Shown: positions 44,924 to 58,180, counted from the first letter of the stretch. The stretch: 64,000 nucleotides of DNA from Diogma glabrata (GCA_963693315.1 OY856186.1:459171360-459235359); one strand, 5' to 3'. Program-made: numbers and translations. Notes: a model not told the origin generated them from the sequence alone.

Positions 44924-46177
44924 TTATATACACGAAGTTTCGAAATTTTTTTCGTCCGTCCAAATGGTGTCGGACCAAATCGAACAAGCATCGATATGTT
45001 TTACTGACAGTTAACACAATTCTACAAATATTTAGAATGCAAATGTTGCATTCAGTTAACTACAAAATCTTTATTGGTAAAAATAATATTTCAATTAAGC
45101 AACATTTAGAATTTGGAGACTATTTAGACCAAAGAACTGTAAACCATCGGATAAGGTTGACTTTACTTTATTTTTCTTTATGATTGTCGTTACAATCATA
45201 TACCTCAGGTTCGTTTTAAATCTCTTATTAAAATTTACATCCTTGACTTGATTGAAAATCACTCATCTTTATTTCAAAGACAATTGAAGTTGTTGATGCT
45301 TGAGTTAAAAAATTTTTCTACGTAAAACAAGCAAGGTCCCGAATCTATAATTACAACAAAGCCGCCTGGTATTTATAAAAATAAACAAATAAGTTTAGAC
45401 GGATTATAGATCAAGTTATATTACCAAAAGCTTAGATGCTAAATATTAGCATACAAAAATCAATGATGTTTACTTCAAGTAAATAAATTTTTTTGAAAAG
45501 TTTCACTAGATTGTAATGGGAAACGAACCTCCAAAACCTGTCCATATTCAAAAGATAAGAAAATATTATTACTATAGTTTGTTTATGACATTAACACTTG
45601 ATTTAAATAAATTTAGCGAACCGGATGTCTATGATCAAACATTAAATCTAGTAAAACGGTAATTCCAACTAATGCAAGTCAACATTGACAATAAATTCCA
45701 ACGATCTGCAAGAAACGATTGAAATTGGTCGTGACATTTATCTTGGTGACATTGTTAGTTTTTTTGTTATGATATACTTTTCTTTTTAGTGTATTTTTTT
45801 GTCTCTTACATTCTTGTTTCAACTTTTCAGCTTTACCTATCTCAACATTATTTAGATTGCCCTTCGAGGATGATTTAAAAAATTCGTTTTATGGGCATTT
45901 TATGGTTGGTTTATCTTGTTTAATAACCTTAATCCAAATTTCATAAATATATTTAAAACAAGTGTATTTTGTTTAACTTTATTTGTACATTTTAACTTAC
46001 TTTATAAAAACTCCTCCTTATTATATTGTCTTATAAACTATGATATTATTATTACTTTTAAGAAACATTAAAAATGATCGAATTGCACTGAAAATTAATA
46101 GTTCTTGAATTATCTGAAGTACAAGTTTAATAATACACCCCTTTTGACTAGAGTAAAATTTTAAATGAAAATTTCAT
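44924..46177. other. Intergenic, 3' flank of peptide gene 2
   Basis: AT-rich, no gene, RNA or repeat recognised. Confidence 0.45.
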
Positions 46178-46490
46178 CTAACCAAGGAATAATAATTTTT
46201 TAAGCTTAAGCAATTTCAGGAATTCACTTGGTTCTTGTGGATTGTATTTATCGGCATTATCAATCTGACCAAATGGTGTTTCATCAACTGGATGTGTTGA
46301 TACAATAGCAACAGCTAAAAGGCAAATCATAAGTGTCTAGAAAAAAATATAAAATATTTGTTTCTTTAAACAAAATCACAATAATTAGCTTAATCTAATG
46401 TTACGCGGAACATTATTACAATCACCACTTAACATTTATTAATTGATTAATAAATTAATTCACTAAACGTACCATTAAAATGAATTTCAT
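46178..46490 (-). CDS. Small secreted peptide precursor 2 (two exons, 58 aa), paralogue of the 0.1-kb gene
   Basis: Exon 1 is 46473-46490 (18 nt, MKFILM) with donor GTACGT. Exon 2 is 46178-46336 after TTTTTTTCTAG, phase 0. The product has a signal peptide (MICLLAVAIVST), the spacer PVDETPFG followed by acidic and Asn/Pro-rich residues, and a basic Leu/Lys tail EFLKLLKLKKLLFL ending Gly-stop. It aligns end to end with the gene at 105-361: same exon sizes, same intron phase, identical MKFIL, MICLLA and DETPFG. The tails differ in sequence but keep the alternation of hydrophobic and basic residues and the terminal Gly. The opposite orientation argues against simple tandem duplication. Role as an amidated membrane-active (for example antimicrobial) peptide is inferred. 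Confidence 0.8.
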
Positions 46491-46558
46491 TTTGTTTTAA
46501 GATTTTTGTATTTTGATTAAAGAAAAAAAGATGCAATAAGTTTGTTTGATACAAGTAA

Positions 46559-46596
46559 ACTGATGATTTCAAGAGGAGTCTATGTTCTTTTTATAC
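46559..46596 (-). promoter_or_regulatory. Core promoter of peptide gene 2 (TATA plus initiator)
   Basis: On the minus strand GTATAAAAAG (46596-46587) is followed about 30 bp on by ATCAGTTTAC (TCAGT initiator core at 46563-46559). This is canonical insect TATA/Inr spacing. It gives a 5' UTR of about 70 nt, which contains the CAAACAAACT block shared with gene 1. Confidence 0.7.
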
Positions 46597-47450
46597 TTGT
46601 CACTGACATCGATTTTTACACAAAACGAGAATTTTTATGAAGATCAACAAAAATTGAGAAAATTCGATAATGAGCTTTTATAATTATTGGGTAGGTGTGA
46701 TGATGAATATTTGATAGGTAGAAGGGAGGATTCATATTTGTTTTTTCGTTAAAAACTAATTGTTAAAAAATTATAAGTTCATATTATGACATAACATAGT
46801 ATGACAATTGATGGTGATAATATTATTGTGCTAGGGCTTGTTGGTCGACAAACCAGTTTAATTGAACGTTGAAATGGTGCTGATCTAAATTGTTTCCTTC
46901 GTTGTTTTTAGAATACTTTAGTGATAGAAGCTTTAATAAATCTATATTAGGAACTGAACATTTAGAGGTTAGTAACAAAAAACAAAATCAGATTTTGATA
47001 AGTGCACATACTTAAGAACAATAATTAAAACGTTAACATTAAAACTCAAGATGTATCTCGTGTAGGATTTAATGTCGATACATAAGACATCCTCTTAAAC
47101 CATTTGACATAAAAAATTAATGCTAAACATTTAAGAATTAAATGGCCCATATATTAAGAATCAACCAATATTTTATCAATATGATGCTCGTGCCAAACAA
47201 ACCATACACTTATAGAATCGCAACAATATGAAACTTTTCTAAATATAACGTAAAGACGTAAATTTTGTGTTTCGTCCACGGTGCTCGACGATTTTTATAA
47301 GGTCTCGGCTACACTATATCTAAAACTATCGATGTAATAGAGAATATTTCCGTTACAAGTTTGAATTAGTTGTAAAATGTTAGGTTGAATAAAAAGTTAT
47401 TAAATTCGATAGATTTTACCGCTGGTACTTGGCGAAACATGATGAATACT
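46597..47450. other. Upstream of peptide gene 2, no gene seen
   Basis: AT-rich. Immune-type (kappaB) sites were not evident on reading. Nothing recognised up to the inverted repeat at 47452. Confidence 0.4.
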
Positions 47451-47451
47451 T

Positions 47452-48391
47452 TTTGTAAATAAAATTTCTTATTGTTATTTCGTAGAGTTTTTTATTATTA
47501 ATAAATTAACTATTTAGTTATATTTAATTAACGCTCGATCTTGCTCAGATTGCCCTGCTATATATATATATTGGCCAAACGGGTCGTGATTTCCAGAGTC
47601 GTTGCTCTGAACATTTTCGAGGTCTCAAGCTAGGTTATTCATCCTCTACATCTGCCAACCATTTGATTTCCGAAAACCATAATGCTTGCTTCAAGAATAA
47701 CAAAAATGTAAAAATTTTACACAGTGAAGCCAAAGGTCCCAAGCTAGATGCCTTAGAATACCCTCTTCTTTCAAAACAATGTTCTTAACGAACAAACAGA
47801 TTTCAAAATTTCTCCATTAAGTAATCCAGATTTATTCTACCAAAAGCCGTCATCTACCTCTGTAACATAAAAAGAAAATATGGTAATCTCTTTGAACACT
47901 TAAATTTATATAATTAACATCATTGACCATTCTTAATTTTAATTGTTATTCGTTTATGTACATATTTTTTTTATATCCTTTATATCCTTCCTGTCATTAA
48001 AATATTTTTGCACCTTCTCCAATTGTCATTGATTTTAGTTTTATGTTTAATAAATTATGACCTACAATTTATCAATGAATTTAAAATGTTCAAAACAAAG
48101 GAATTTTAATAGAAAAAATTTGTAATTACTATATTACCTAACGCCTATGTCTACTCCTTAAAAGTTTAAGTTATGCATAAGAATAAGAAATATTTTTGCA
48201 ATATGTTTATTGAGTTACCATGGCGTAATATGTTAATATAAATTTTAAATTTAAATCAGTCTTTTGTAAGCTCCTGAAAATGATGTAAAAATCGAAATCA
48301 GATCGAGCGCATTAATTAAATATAACTAAATAGTTAATTTATTAATAATAAAAAACTCTGCGAAATAACAACAAGAAATTTTATTTACAAA
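47452..48391 (+). pseudogene. Penelope-like element remnant (copy 4) between 90-bp inverted repeats
   Basis: From about 47550 the plus strand encodes YIYIGQTGRDFQSRCSEHF, then SANHLISENHNACFKNN and EAKGPKLDALEYPLLSKQ, then a stop at 47788: the C-terminal half of a GIY-YIG endonuclease, close to copy 1. The block is bracketed by inverted repeats, 47452-47541 and 48300-48391, about 95% identical by eye. Just inside the right arm lies CCTGAAAATGATG...ATCGAAATCAG (48273-48301), hammerhead-like. Penelope elements are known for odd, sometimes inverted, terminal repeats. RT is absent. Confidence 0.75.
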
Positions 48392-48399
48392 AAAGTAAT

Positions 48400-48862
48400 A
48401 ATGTCGAATTCTTTTTGTCCAGAGTGAAAAAGTGATTTTTTTTTTCAAAAAAAGAACATGCAAAAATATGATCCAGTTTTGTAGTTGTATTTGTGAACTG
48501 TCATTGAATAGTTTTGTAATTAATTGTACTTAAACTAATTATTATTATTAATTTTTAATTTAAAACACTATTTAAACAATATTTTATTTAAAAAGTAACT
48601 ATTTCACTATTAAAAAAAATAATAAGTAAATGGCGTTTTGTTTGTTTACTAATTTTGACAGATTTTTTAAATGTATTTGTATTCTTTATTGTATTTTATG
48701 TTTGCTCTAGCTAAAAATCTAGATTCAAACAAAAGTTTTTAGGGCAAAAAAAAATCACTTTTTTTTGTCAAATAGAATACGTTATGTCAAAAAAACTTGA
48801 TCTAGATCAAAAATGGGCGTGTTTAGAGCAATTTTTTTGGCAAAAAGAATTCGACATAAGTT
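48400..48862. mobile_element. Possible MITE, about 460 bp
   Basis: Inverted ends ATGTCGAATTCTTTTTG (left) and the same on the other strand at the right. Nested subterminal inverted blocks AAAAAGTGATTTTTTTTT and AAAAAAAATCACTTTTTTTT are also present. Duplication not resolved (TA or TTA-like). Confidence 0.5.
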
Positions 48863-48919
48863 ATTAGTTATAGAAAGATTTGTTTATATAAAGTGACAGC
48901 TTTTTTGTTTAATATTTCA

Positions 48920-49099
48920 AGGCCTTTAATATTAATAGTCTTTGTCTATATTGTTTATACATCTGTGTCACTATTTGCGGAACCTAAAGCCGCATATCAA
49001 GGTATCCAGCACTCAAAAATCTGTTTTGTGAATTCAGAGAAATCTCACGGTCTGGTGTGGTATTTACTTGATTGTACTTTCATTAACTTAAAAAGTTAA
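48920..49099 (+). other. Possible exon of a small secreted or membrane protein
   Basis: A frame without its own Met runs from an acceptor-like TATTTCAAG (to about 48920) to TAA at 49097-49099. It encodes a hydrophobic stretch LILIVFVYIVYTSVSLF, then a cysteine-containing segment with HSKICFV and GLVWYLLDCTF. It reads like signal peptide plus a short extracellular part, and a TATATAAAG lies at 48885. No upstream exon could be identified. May be chance. Confidence 0.2.
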
Positions 49100-49978
49100 G
49101 TTTGAGTTTCAAATAGAAACTATTAGAAAATTCGATCAAACTATTAAATGTACGAGTAAAATCAACCTAATTCATTTAGCTACCGTAAATTAGTGTCGTT
49201 ATTTGAGAGAAGTACAAACATTAAAATTGTTCTTGAATTTTATTTGCAAGTATTTATGAATTCAACATGAAAGCGTAAAGGTGAACAAAAAGTAACACAA
49301 ATCTTTTGAAAAAATTTAACTATCGAACTTTGAATATATTAATTAACTTGATTTTATCTCAGGTTCAATGAAAGAAATCATCATAAACCTTGTAGAAAAA
49401 AACTGTATCCTGAATTTTTGAGATCAACAAATTTCTCATTAAATCAACATTTGTTTTACAACTATAAAATAAACCTTAACACTTAGTCGACATGTACGCT
49501 TAGAATTAAAATAAAAATTATATTAGGTTTGACCGACACATAATATTTATAAAATCAATAGCAAACGTTTAAATAATCAAACAAAAAACGTTTATACGTC
49601 AATTTTAAATGTATGCTAATACTTACTATTTGACCATAAACATGAAAAGGCAAAAATTCATAGTAAGTTCATATTAAAATTCTTCTACAATGTTACTCTT
49701 AGATATTAACGACTGTTATACGCAACAGTTCAGTGTGGGTTGGTTGTTTAGACAACTAGATCTCTTTACCAAAAAAGCTTGAACAAGAGAAGACTTTTAT
49801 TACCATTTTTGACGGTAACTTAACGTGTTTGATTTTAAAAAATTAATGTCAATGCAACTACGGTTTTGAAATAGAATAAAACTTGTTGACATTAAAAATT
49901 AAACCGTTAAAATATATTCAAAGTTAATGTTCTTCTCAGCTACTTAACAAAACTAGCACTGAAACATTAAGTAATTGA
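49100..49978. other. Intergenic, no gene seen
   Basis: AT-rich, no recognisable feature. Confidence 0.4.
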
Positions 49979-50214
49979 TATGATTAATAATGAAGCTAAA
50001 ATTTTAGACGAGGCAGTTAGTTTACAACATACAGAATATTTAGAGAGTAACAATATTATTTTTCATCATCAATCTGGTTTCCGCCAGTTTCACAGCTGTG
50101 AATCTCTTGTAAACCTTAAAGGGCTTAAAAATGTTTATTGATCTACCTAATGATCTAAAGGGGGAGCAAACATTAGCTAAATTTAAGAAAGGAGTCAAAA
50201 TATGCTGCAAAAAA
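49979..50214 (+). pseudogene. Internally deleted LINE fragment
   Basis: Reads EYLESNNIIFHHQSGFRQFH and SCESLVN, the finger/palm approach of a LINE RT. Within about 30 codons, after one frameshift, it becomes IDLPNDLKGEQTLAKFKKGV, the typical last 30 residues of such polyproteins. The catalytic palm in between has been deleted. Confidence 0.65.
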
Positions 50215-50289
50215 ATTTTTTTGTTATAGATTGTTTAGTTTTTTTTTTGGTTATTTTAATTTTTTGAATTTCTTAAAGGAAAAAAAATA

Positions 50290-50440
50290 AAAAAGTTTTT
50301 CGTCAAACGGCTGTAAAGTTTAACTTTACTGCCGCTATGCTAGGGAGTTAGTTTAAGTCTTACTTTTCTGACTGCGGCTGCAAAAGTAACGCCATTTTTA
50401 TTTTATACTACGGCGACTGTAAAGTAGCATTTGTTATTTT
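50290..50440. repeat. Dispersed repeat shared with 18.3 kb
   Basis: ACGGCTGTAAAGTTTAACTT, TGCCGCTATG and GGCGACTGTAAAGTAGCATT correspond to blocks at 18320-18415 in the same order. Unclassified. Confidence 0.5.
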
Positions 50441-50456
50441 GTTATTTTTTCAAACA

Positions 50457-50656
50457 NNNNNNNNNNNNNNNNNNNNNNNNNNNNNNNNNNNNNNNNNNNN
50501 NNNNNNNNNNNNNNNNNNNNNNNNNNNNNNNNNNNNNNNNNNNNNNNNNNNNNNNNNNNNNNNNNNNNNNNNNNNNNNNNNNNNNNNNNNNNNNNNNNNN
50601 NNNNNNNNNNNNNNNNNNNNNNNNNNNNNNNNNNNNNNNNNNNNNNNNNNNNNNNN
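50457..50656. other. Assembly gap, 200 N
   Basis: Exactly 200 undetermined bases, a conventional scaffold gap size, so its true length is unknown. The 3' end of the Tigger element may lie in it. Confidence 0.98.
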
Positions 50657-50817
50657 TACATATGTACTAAAAAATTATTTAAAATGGATGTTTGTACCAT
50701 GTACACTAATATTATTTATTAATAATAATATTAATATATGTAATAAATAATAAATATGTAAAATGTATGTACATATATGTAATACATTCTGTTAGAAAAA
50801 TAAGGTTTAAGCTTTAA

Positions 50818-52383
50818 TTAAATTTTTTGAAGAAATTCGTCCAAAGTGGTTTGCCTCTTGTTTTTGCTGGATTGAGGCTGAACAAAATCAGAACACAAAT
50901 TTAATGCTGAAATGGGACTCCCGGCATTTCCATATTGCATAAAATAACGCTGTAATCTGTCAACACATTGTTTTGCCTCACGGGTAGTTACGAGCACAGG
51001 TTCTTCATCATCACTGTCATCGGAATCCACCAATGTTTGATACTTTGATTTGATTGTTGCTACAATTATGTCCTCACAATCCTCATTCTCATCATAACAC
51101 TGTAAATTGTCGTCAATTGACGGAAATTCAATACCAATACCTGGTGAAATTTCATTTAATTCGTCGCTATCAATTGATGAACATTCAATATCAATGCCTG
51201 GTGAAATTTCATGTAAGTCGTCGCTGTGCTCTGCAATCTCCATAGATTTTAAGCCGCAATAACCAAAACAATTTTGTATTGTGCTGGTTTTTATTGCTCG
51301 CCAACTATCAGCTACAAACTGTATTGCCTGTAAAAGAGATATTTTGCGACTGATTTCCCTCGCTGTTGATGTACATGTAAGTACATTTTCATGGATGGAT
51401 TCCAATATGTAATTAATCAATTTTCCTCGGTACATTGTCTTCAAATTCTTTATTACTCCCATGTCCATTGGCTGCAATAATGATGTGGTGTTAGGGGGTA
51501 AAAATTCTAGCTGTATATTTTTTAAGTTGTCCAAATGGGGGTGTGCCGCACAGTTGTCGAAAATGTTTCTTCGTTGAAGTTGTAATTTCACATCCCAAGG
51601 CGTAAGCCAACTCCGAAAAATTGCAGACGTTATCCACGCATTTTTGTTAGCATGGTACTCCACTGGTAAACTGTCGATTCTTAGTCCCTTACGGCAGCGA
51701 GGCTTACTACTTTTTCCTATGATGAGTAGCTTTTGCTTATCACTTCCTGTCATATTTGAACAACATAAGACAGTAATTCGGTCCATTGCTTTTTAAAGCC
51801 CGACAATGCAGTGTGTTTGTAACATAAAGAACCATGGCACGATAATATAGGCCAGTTTCATCGGCATTGTAAATGTCATCTGGACTATATGTGCTTAGAT
51901 AAATAGGAACTTTAGTTTTTTTCCACTCTTCAGCGCTTATATTATCGGCACTGCTCTTTTCACCATGTATTTTTTTTGAATTTGATATTGTATCTCATTT
52001 TCCAACGAGACAACCAACCATCAGTTGCCAAAAAATCACTGTGATTCAATTCAATCCTGTGAGCTAATTCTTCTGCTTTCGCTTTTAATATTGGACCGCT
52101 GATACTCACACCTCGCTGAGTAACTACAGAAAACCATTCGTCGAGAGCCGCATCTACATCTGGATCCTTGCCCTCCCGTTTTCTTTTAGACGTTCCTGGT
52201 TTTTCTTTATGTATCATCCATTCGTCGCGCAGTAGTTTTTCGTTTTTTAAAAGCCGTGAAATTGTTGTTTTTGGCACATTTATTACCTCAGCAAACTGAC
52301 GTAAGCTAGTGTTTCTTGGCTGGCTTTTCATTTTATCGAGGATAGCCCATTTTATTTTTTAGTGTCAAATCCTATCTTGGCAT
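50818..52383 (-). pseudogene. Tigger transposase (DDE_1 family) with frameshifts
   Basis: ATG at 52383-52381, an in-frame TAG three codons on, an extra base near 52350, then a helix-turn-helix DNA-binding region (TSLRQFAEVINVPKTTISRL) and CENP-B-type second domain (ELAHRIELNHSDFLATDGWL). A slip in an A-run near 51967 and a deletion near 51830 break the frame. The catalytic aspartates are still visible: YNADETGLYY, NIFDNCAAHP and QPMDMGVIKN. An acidic Ser/Asp-rich tail follows to 50818. Four lesions make it inactive, but the family identity is secure. Confidence 0.88.
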
Positions 52384-54377
52384 CTTGGTTACTAGGCCAG
52401 TAATAATAGGAGAAAAAATTAGAAAACAAAAAAATAATTCGTTACAGCAAACTGACAGTGGGATATTGTAGAACACGATATTGTAAAAGAGGGAAACATA
52501 AATCGAACCAGCAGCTGCTATCCGGGGAGAGTGGGGAGGGTTTTTAGGTGTTGAAAGGGGTTTTTCGTGATTTCTGGCTAAACCGTGCATCCTATCAAAA
52601 AGAGTTTTATGTAAAAGTTGTAGGGAATAAAAAGATCTACACTTTTTGTACGGACCATTTTTACCCTCACCTCAACATTTTTCGAAAAAAATGCGAAAAA
52701 CCGATTTTTTTCTTTTTTCTTGTTTTCTTTTACAAAAAAAATTTTATGCAGTTCAAATTTTGGAAAAAGATACCTCCATTTATTGGAAAAAGGCAGCAAT
52801 TTTTTCGGAGGGAAATATTTAGACGTTGTTGTTAAAATTAATTTTTTCGAAAAAAAAAACAAATTTTTAACTGCGATTCCTCTTAAAACTACGCCTCCTA
52901 ATGAGTTCAGTTTTGACACATTTACTCGTTCTTACGTCTATTGTCGATAAGTGGTAAAAAAATGGTACACTGTTATGGAAAAAAAGGCGGGAAAATTGAA
53001 AAAACCGAGAAAATCGCTTTTTTTCGTGGTAATTTGCATATTTATTGTTGAATAATCGTTATTAATTAATAAAATCATTTAAATTTTTAATGATAAACGT
53101 AAACGACGATCATTTGGAAATAAATTAATGAATAACTATATGCTTTCGTTACTTTTAGTTTATTTAGGTAACAAAAAAGTAAATTTTATTCTTCAAACAT
53201 GGCGATCTCAAAAAGTACCTTTTAGTTTTCTTTCATGTTTTTTATATTTTATAGATTTGTTATTTACTTAAAACATACTAAACCTATAAGGACAATTGTT
53301 ATTTTTTGTTTTTGAGAAAAACACATTTGAATATAGGTTGATTTTTTTTGTACTTTGTGCCATACACTAAACCCAAGTTTACTGATTCTATTAAACTTAT
53401 TTTGGGTTTAGAAGGTACTAAATGAGGTTTAAAGAAGGTACTAAATAAGCTTTTTTTGGGTTTTCTGAAGGATTAATATTTTACCCAAAACATACTCAAA
53501 TTACAGACAGACGTTTTGTTCGACGATAAAAACCAATTCGAATATTTGTTAGCAAAAATATGCCAGTTGCAGATTTTGCTGAAATTTATCAAATAGATAG
53601 TGAATTTTCCTTTCAATTACAATAAAAAATTCATATTAAATTAAAATATATCATATATTAATTATCATATATTATAAACTAAAATAAGCATTAAATATTT
53701 TAGAAAAATGAAAATTCTGCCAATCCCATGTAACAGGTCGTTCAATAAGTCCGTAGGATAAGTAAGAAAAAAACAACATTTTGACAAAACTCGATTTTTT
53801 TATTCAACATAGTTGCCTTCGAGGGCGATACAACGAGTATAGCGATTTTCCAACTTTTCTATACCACTTTTATAGTACGGAGTTTGCCGAGCGCATTTAA
53901 AGAAGATGGACGTGGATAAAACTCTCCGTCGTGATAAATACATATATATTTTTTACTTTAATAATTTACCATATTTAAAGTGTCTTATTACACCATATTT
54001 AAAGTGTCTAAAATGTGTTTCAAACAAGTGCTTCAATAATATATAATATATGATATATAATAATATATAATAATGGTGGTATTTTAAAAATAATTTAATT
54101 TTTCTAATTAAAAGATTGAAAAATCAGGAAAATAATTTTTTTTCTCTTTTTTTTCTCTTGAAATTCTCGTAATTTATGGTTTTCAATTCGATACAACATT
54201 GTTGTGTCGTTGTTTATTTTTATTACATTTTTTTCATTAAAATTAAAATGAAATTAAACCGTAGTGATTTTAGTCGATGAAAATTATTAACATTTTTAAA
54301 AAAGGTTATAGAATTTATCTGATTTTTGTAGTGTTAAATTAAGAAACGAACTAATCAACAAGTCGTGGTAAATAAGC

Positions 54378-54472
54378 CGTGTTCGATTTGACTGAAACAA
54401 CTGAAGCAACTGAAAAATTAAATGCAATTGTTGTTGTTTTTTCAGTTGTTTCAGTCAAATCGAACGCACCTA
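54378..54472. mobile_element. Mini palindromic MITE, about 95 bp
   Basis: GTTCGATTTGACTGAAACAA and its complement TTGTTTCAGTCAAATCGAAC stand about 45 bp apart inside the retroposon insert. Confidence 0.6.
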
Positions 54473-54802
54473 TAGTTGGGTATAATTATGTAAGAGGATT
54501 TCGTGTTTCTTGTTTTGATTAAAAAAAAAATTTTGTTTGTTGATTTAGAGAAAATAAAAAAATTATCAAAATGCCATTACCAGGAATAAATGAATGTAAA
54601 TAAAATGGAGTATTTTAGTTTAAATTTCATAATATAATTAATGAAAATGCAGATTTATTAGAAATAAAGATACAAATTTCGTCAACTTGAAAAGGTGTCA
54701 TGGCGTGTGAAATATTATTCTTAAAAAACATTGATAACATTTTTGTTTCTTAAAAAAACTGATGGTTTGATATCTTAGGTTCGCTATTCGAAATAATTGA
54801 AT

Positions 54803-55138
<336 letters not shown>

Positions 55139-55457
55139 TTAGCTGAGATTTGGCATTAATTTAATTTAGTTTCAATAAATTTAATGAAAATAGAACTTCG
55201 AATTAATTAACTTTCTTTGATTTACAGCTACAGAATATAATACAAAAGGTATATATAAACATTGAAACTAGTTTTAATGTTTATATATAACTTTCTTAAA
55301 ACATCTTTCGTATTTCTATCAATTTTATGTAATTTGGAATAAATGAAAGGAAGTCTAAAAATACGTCTAAAGTATTAAAGATATCGTTCAAACAAATTTT
55401 ATACATATATTCCATATTTGAATTATCAAAATATATATAACATATTTATATGAATTA

Positions 55458-55933
55458 TCAATATATGTATATATGTGTATGTATGTGTGTATGTATGCAT
55501 GTATGTATGATGTGTGTATGTATATGTATGTGTATGTGTGTATGTGTATGTATATATACGTATGTATATATGTGTATATGTGTGTGTATATATATGTGTA
55601 TGGATATGTATGTATATATGTATGTGTGCGTGTGTATGTATGTATGTGTGTGTATGTATATATGTATATATATGTATATATATGTATATATGTATGTATA
55701 TATATGTATGTATGTATGTTTATATAACAATACCACATAAATTAGTATGTTGGACATAAGGTGAAAACTTCTTAATATGTATGTTTGCTGTTAATAAATA
55801 TATGTAATATATATATAGGTATATATGTATGTATATGTGTATGTATGCGTGTATATGTATGTATGTGTATACATGAGTATGTATGTGTATGTATGTGTAT
55901 GTATGAGTATGTATGTGTATGTATGTGTATGTA

Positions 55934-55994
<61 letters not shown>

Positions 55995-56107
55995 GTATAT
56001 AGGTATATGTATATGTATGTATACATGTGTGTATGTGTGTATATGTGTGTATGTATATAGTAGTACATGTATGTGTATGGTATGTATTATGTATATGTGT
56101 GTATATA

Positions 56108-56190
<83 letters not shown>
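55458..56190. repeat. (TATG/TGTA)n and (TA)n microsatellites
   Basis: GTATGTATGTGTATG-type runs at 55458-55725 and 55800-56105, then pure TA from 56107. All long YVCMYVC and YTYTYT frames here are products of the repeat. Confidence 0.95.
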
Positions 56191-56193
<3 letters not shown>

Positions 56194-56195
<2 letters not shown>

Positions 56196-56948
56196 CTGGT
56201 CGTTAAAAACTAAATTTTCCGAGACGCCCCCTAGAAAAATTCTTTGTGGTCAAAAAACCACAACGGCATTATTTTTTTTTTTTTTAAATCAAAAGAACAC
56301 GTGCCGCAAAATCGTCGAAGTTGATTTTTTGAAAAATTCATAGATTTTTTCAAATATCTCATAAAATATGCAGATGTCAAAAAAAATTACATAACCATTT
56401 TTGTAGGAAATTTAATTCTCTACAAAAAAGGTCCAAGTCATTTTTTCCCGAAAACGTATAGTTCTCATAATATTTTGAAAATAAACTTGTAAGTTTTCGT
56501 AATTTTTAAAAAACATAAAAAATAAAGATGACGAAAAAGTCCTAATTTTCTTCTTGTGCTATAGAATGAAATGTAAAAAAAAATAAGCGTGACAAAAAAA
56601 ATCAAAATTAGTACTTTTTCGTCGAAATTTTCATCATTTGGTTTTACGAGTTTCGAAGAATTTCAAACTTTATTTCAAAATATCATCAGAAATATAGGTT
56701 TTAGGGAAAAAATGACTTGGACCTTTTTTGTAGGGAATTAAATTTCCTACAAAAATGGTTATGTGATTTTTTTTGACATCTGCATATTTTATGAGATATT
56801 AACAATTTTATCAAAAAATAAACTTCGATGATTTTGCGGCACGTGTTCTTTTGACTTAAAAAAAAAAAAATAATGCCGTTGTGGTTTTTTGACCACAAAG
56901 AATTTTTCTAGGGGGCGTCTCGCAAAATTTAGTTTTTAACGACCAGTC
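56194..56948. mobile_element. TA-type MITE with ~255-bp inverted repeats, 755 bp
   Basis: Ends GACTGGTCGTTAAAAACTAA on both strands, flanked by TA. The arms 56194-56455 and about 56700-56948 match throughout (GACGCCCCCTAGAAAAATTC, TGGTCAAAAAACCACAACGG, AACACGTGCCGCAAAATC). Inserted into the TA microsatellite. Confidence 0.88.
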
Positions 56949-57420
<472 letters not shown>

Positions 57421-58180
57421 ATGGTGAATGGTCGTCTTATCAACACTTGTTATAAGTGACAGTGTGAATTTTAAACTAAATTAATCTCTTAAATGATAAA
57501 TATATAAGTATAACTAAATGTAGTGAAAACATTAATTGTAATAATCAGTTTTATATCTAATATAATAGTTCTAAAGTGTTGTCTTTAATAATTAAACTCT
57601 AAGGTAAGATTGCTTTCAAAAATGGAAAGATGTGGGCGACCAAGATGTAATCTTCCCTAAATGTAAAATTTATTAACTGATTTTTACTAGAAAACTAAAT
57701 AAAGGGGTTATTGTGCTATTCGATTTTGTGTAAAATTTAAACCTACTTAGAGCTTTAACTAGCGAAATTTAGTTATTATTTCAAATTCAGTTTAAAATTT
57801 CATTTGTTGACATAATTTTATGTGATAGATTTATCTCTTTCTATTTATCCAAACATTATCCATAAAATCCAATAAGATTTTTGAACGATATCAACGAGCA
57901 GGGTTAATTGTTTTTGTTAAATTAATTCTTGTGTTTCAAGAAAAATTCAAAACATTCTTGCGTTAATTATATTATATAAAATAATGTTTTATAAAATTTA
58001 AATAAATACATTTCAAATAAAAACATCAAGTGAAAGATAATATTTTTATCCAATTCAATCCCAATACTTTTTTAAATGAAATTCACTCAATTTTCAAAGG
58101 GGTTTTTTGTTTTTATATATATGTACATAATATAAATGTTTTTAACCATAAATAATCATAAATAATTTTAACCATAAATA
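57421..58180. other. Interior of the retroposon insert, no gene seen
   Basis: AT-rich, without recognisable coding motifs on either strand. Confidence 0.4.

Noticed and set aside
44751..45014. Frames of 61 and 88 codons on both strands
   Set aside because: They translate the palindromic 145-bp MITE and its flanks.
52548..52950. Frames of 76-113 codons in the long inverted repeat (also 60425-60619)
   Set aside because: Present in both arms but in different lengths, rich in Phe/Lys from T/A runs, with no domain.
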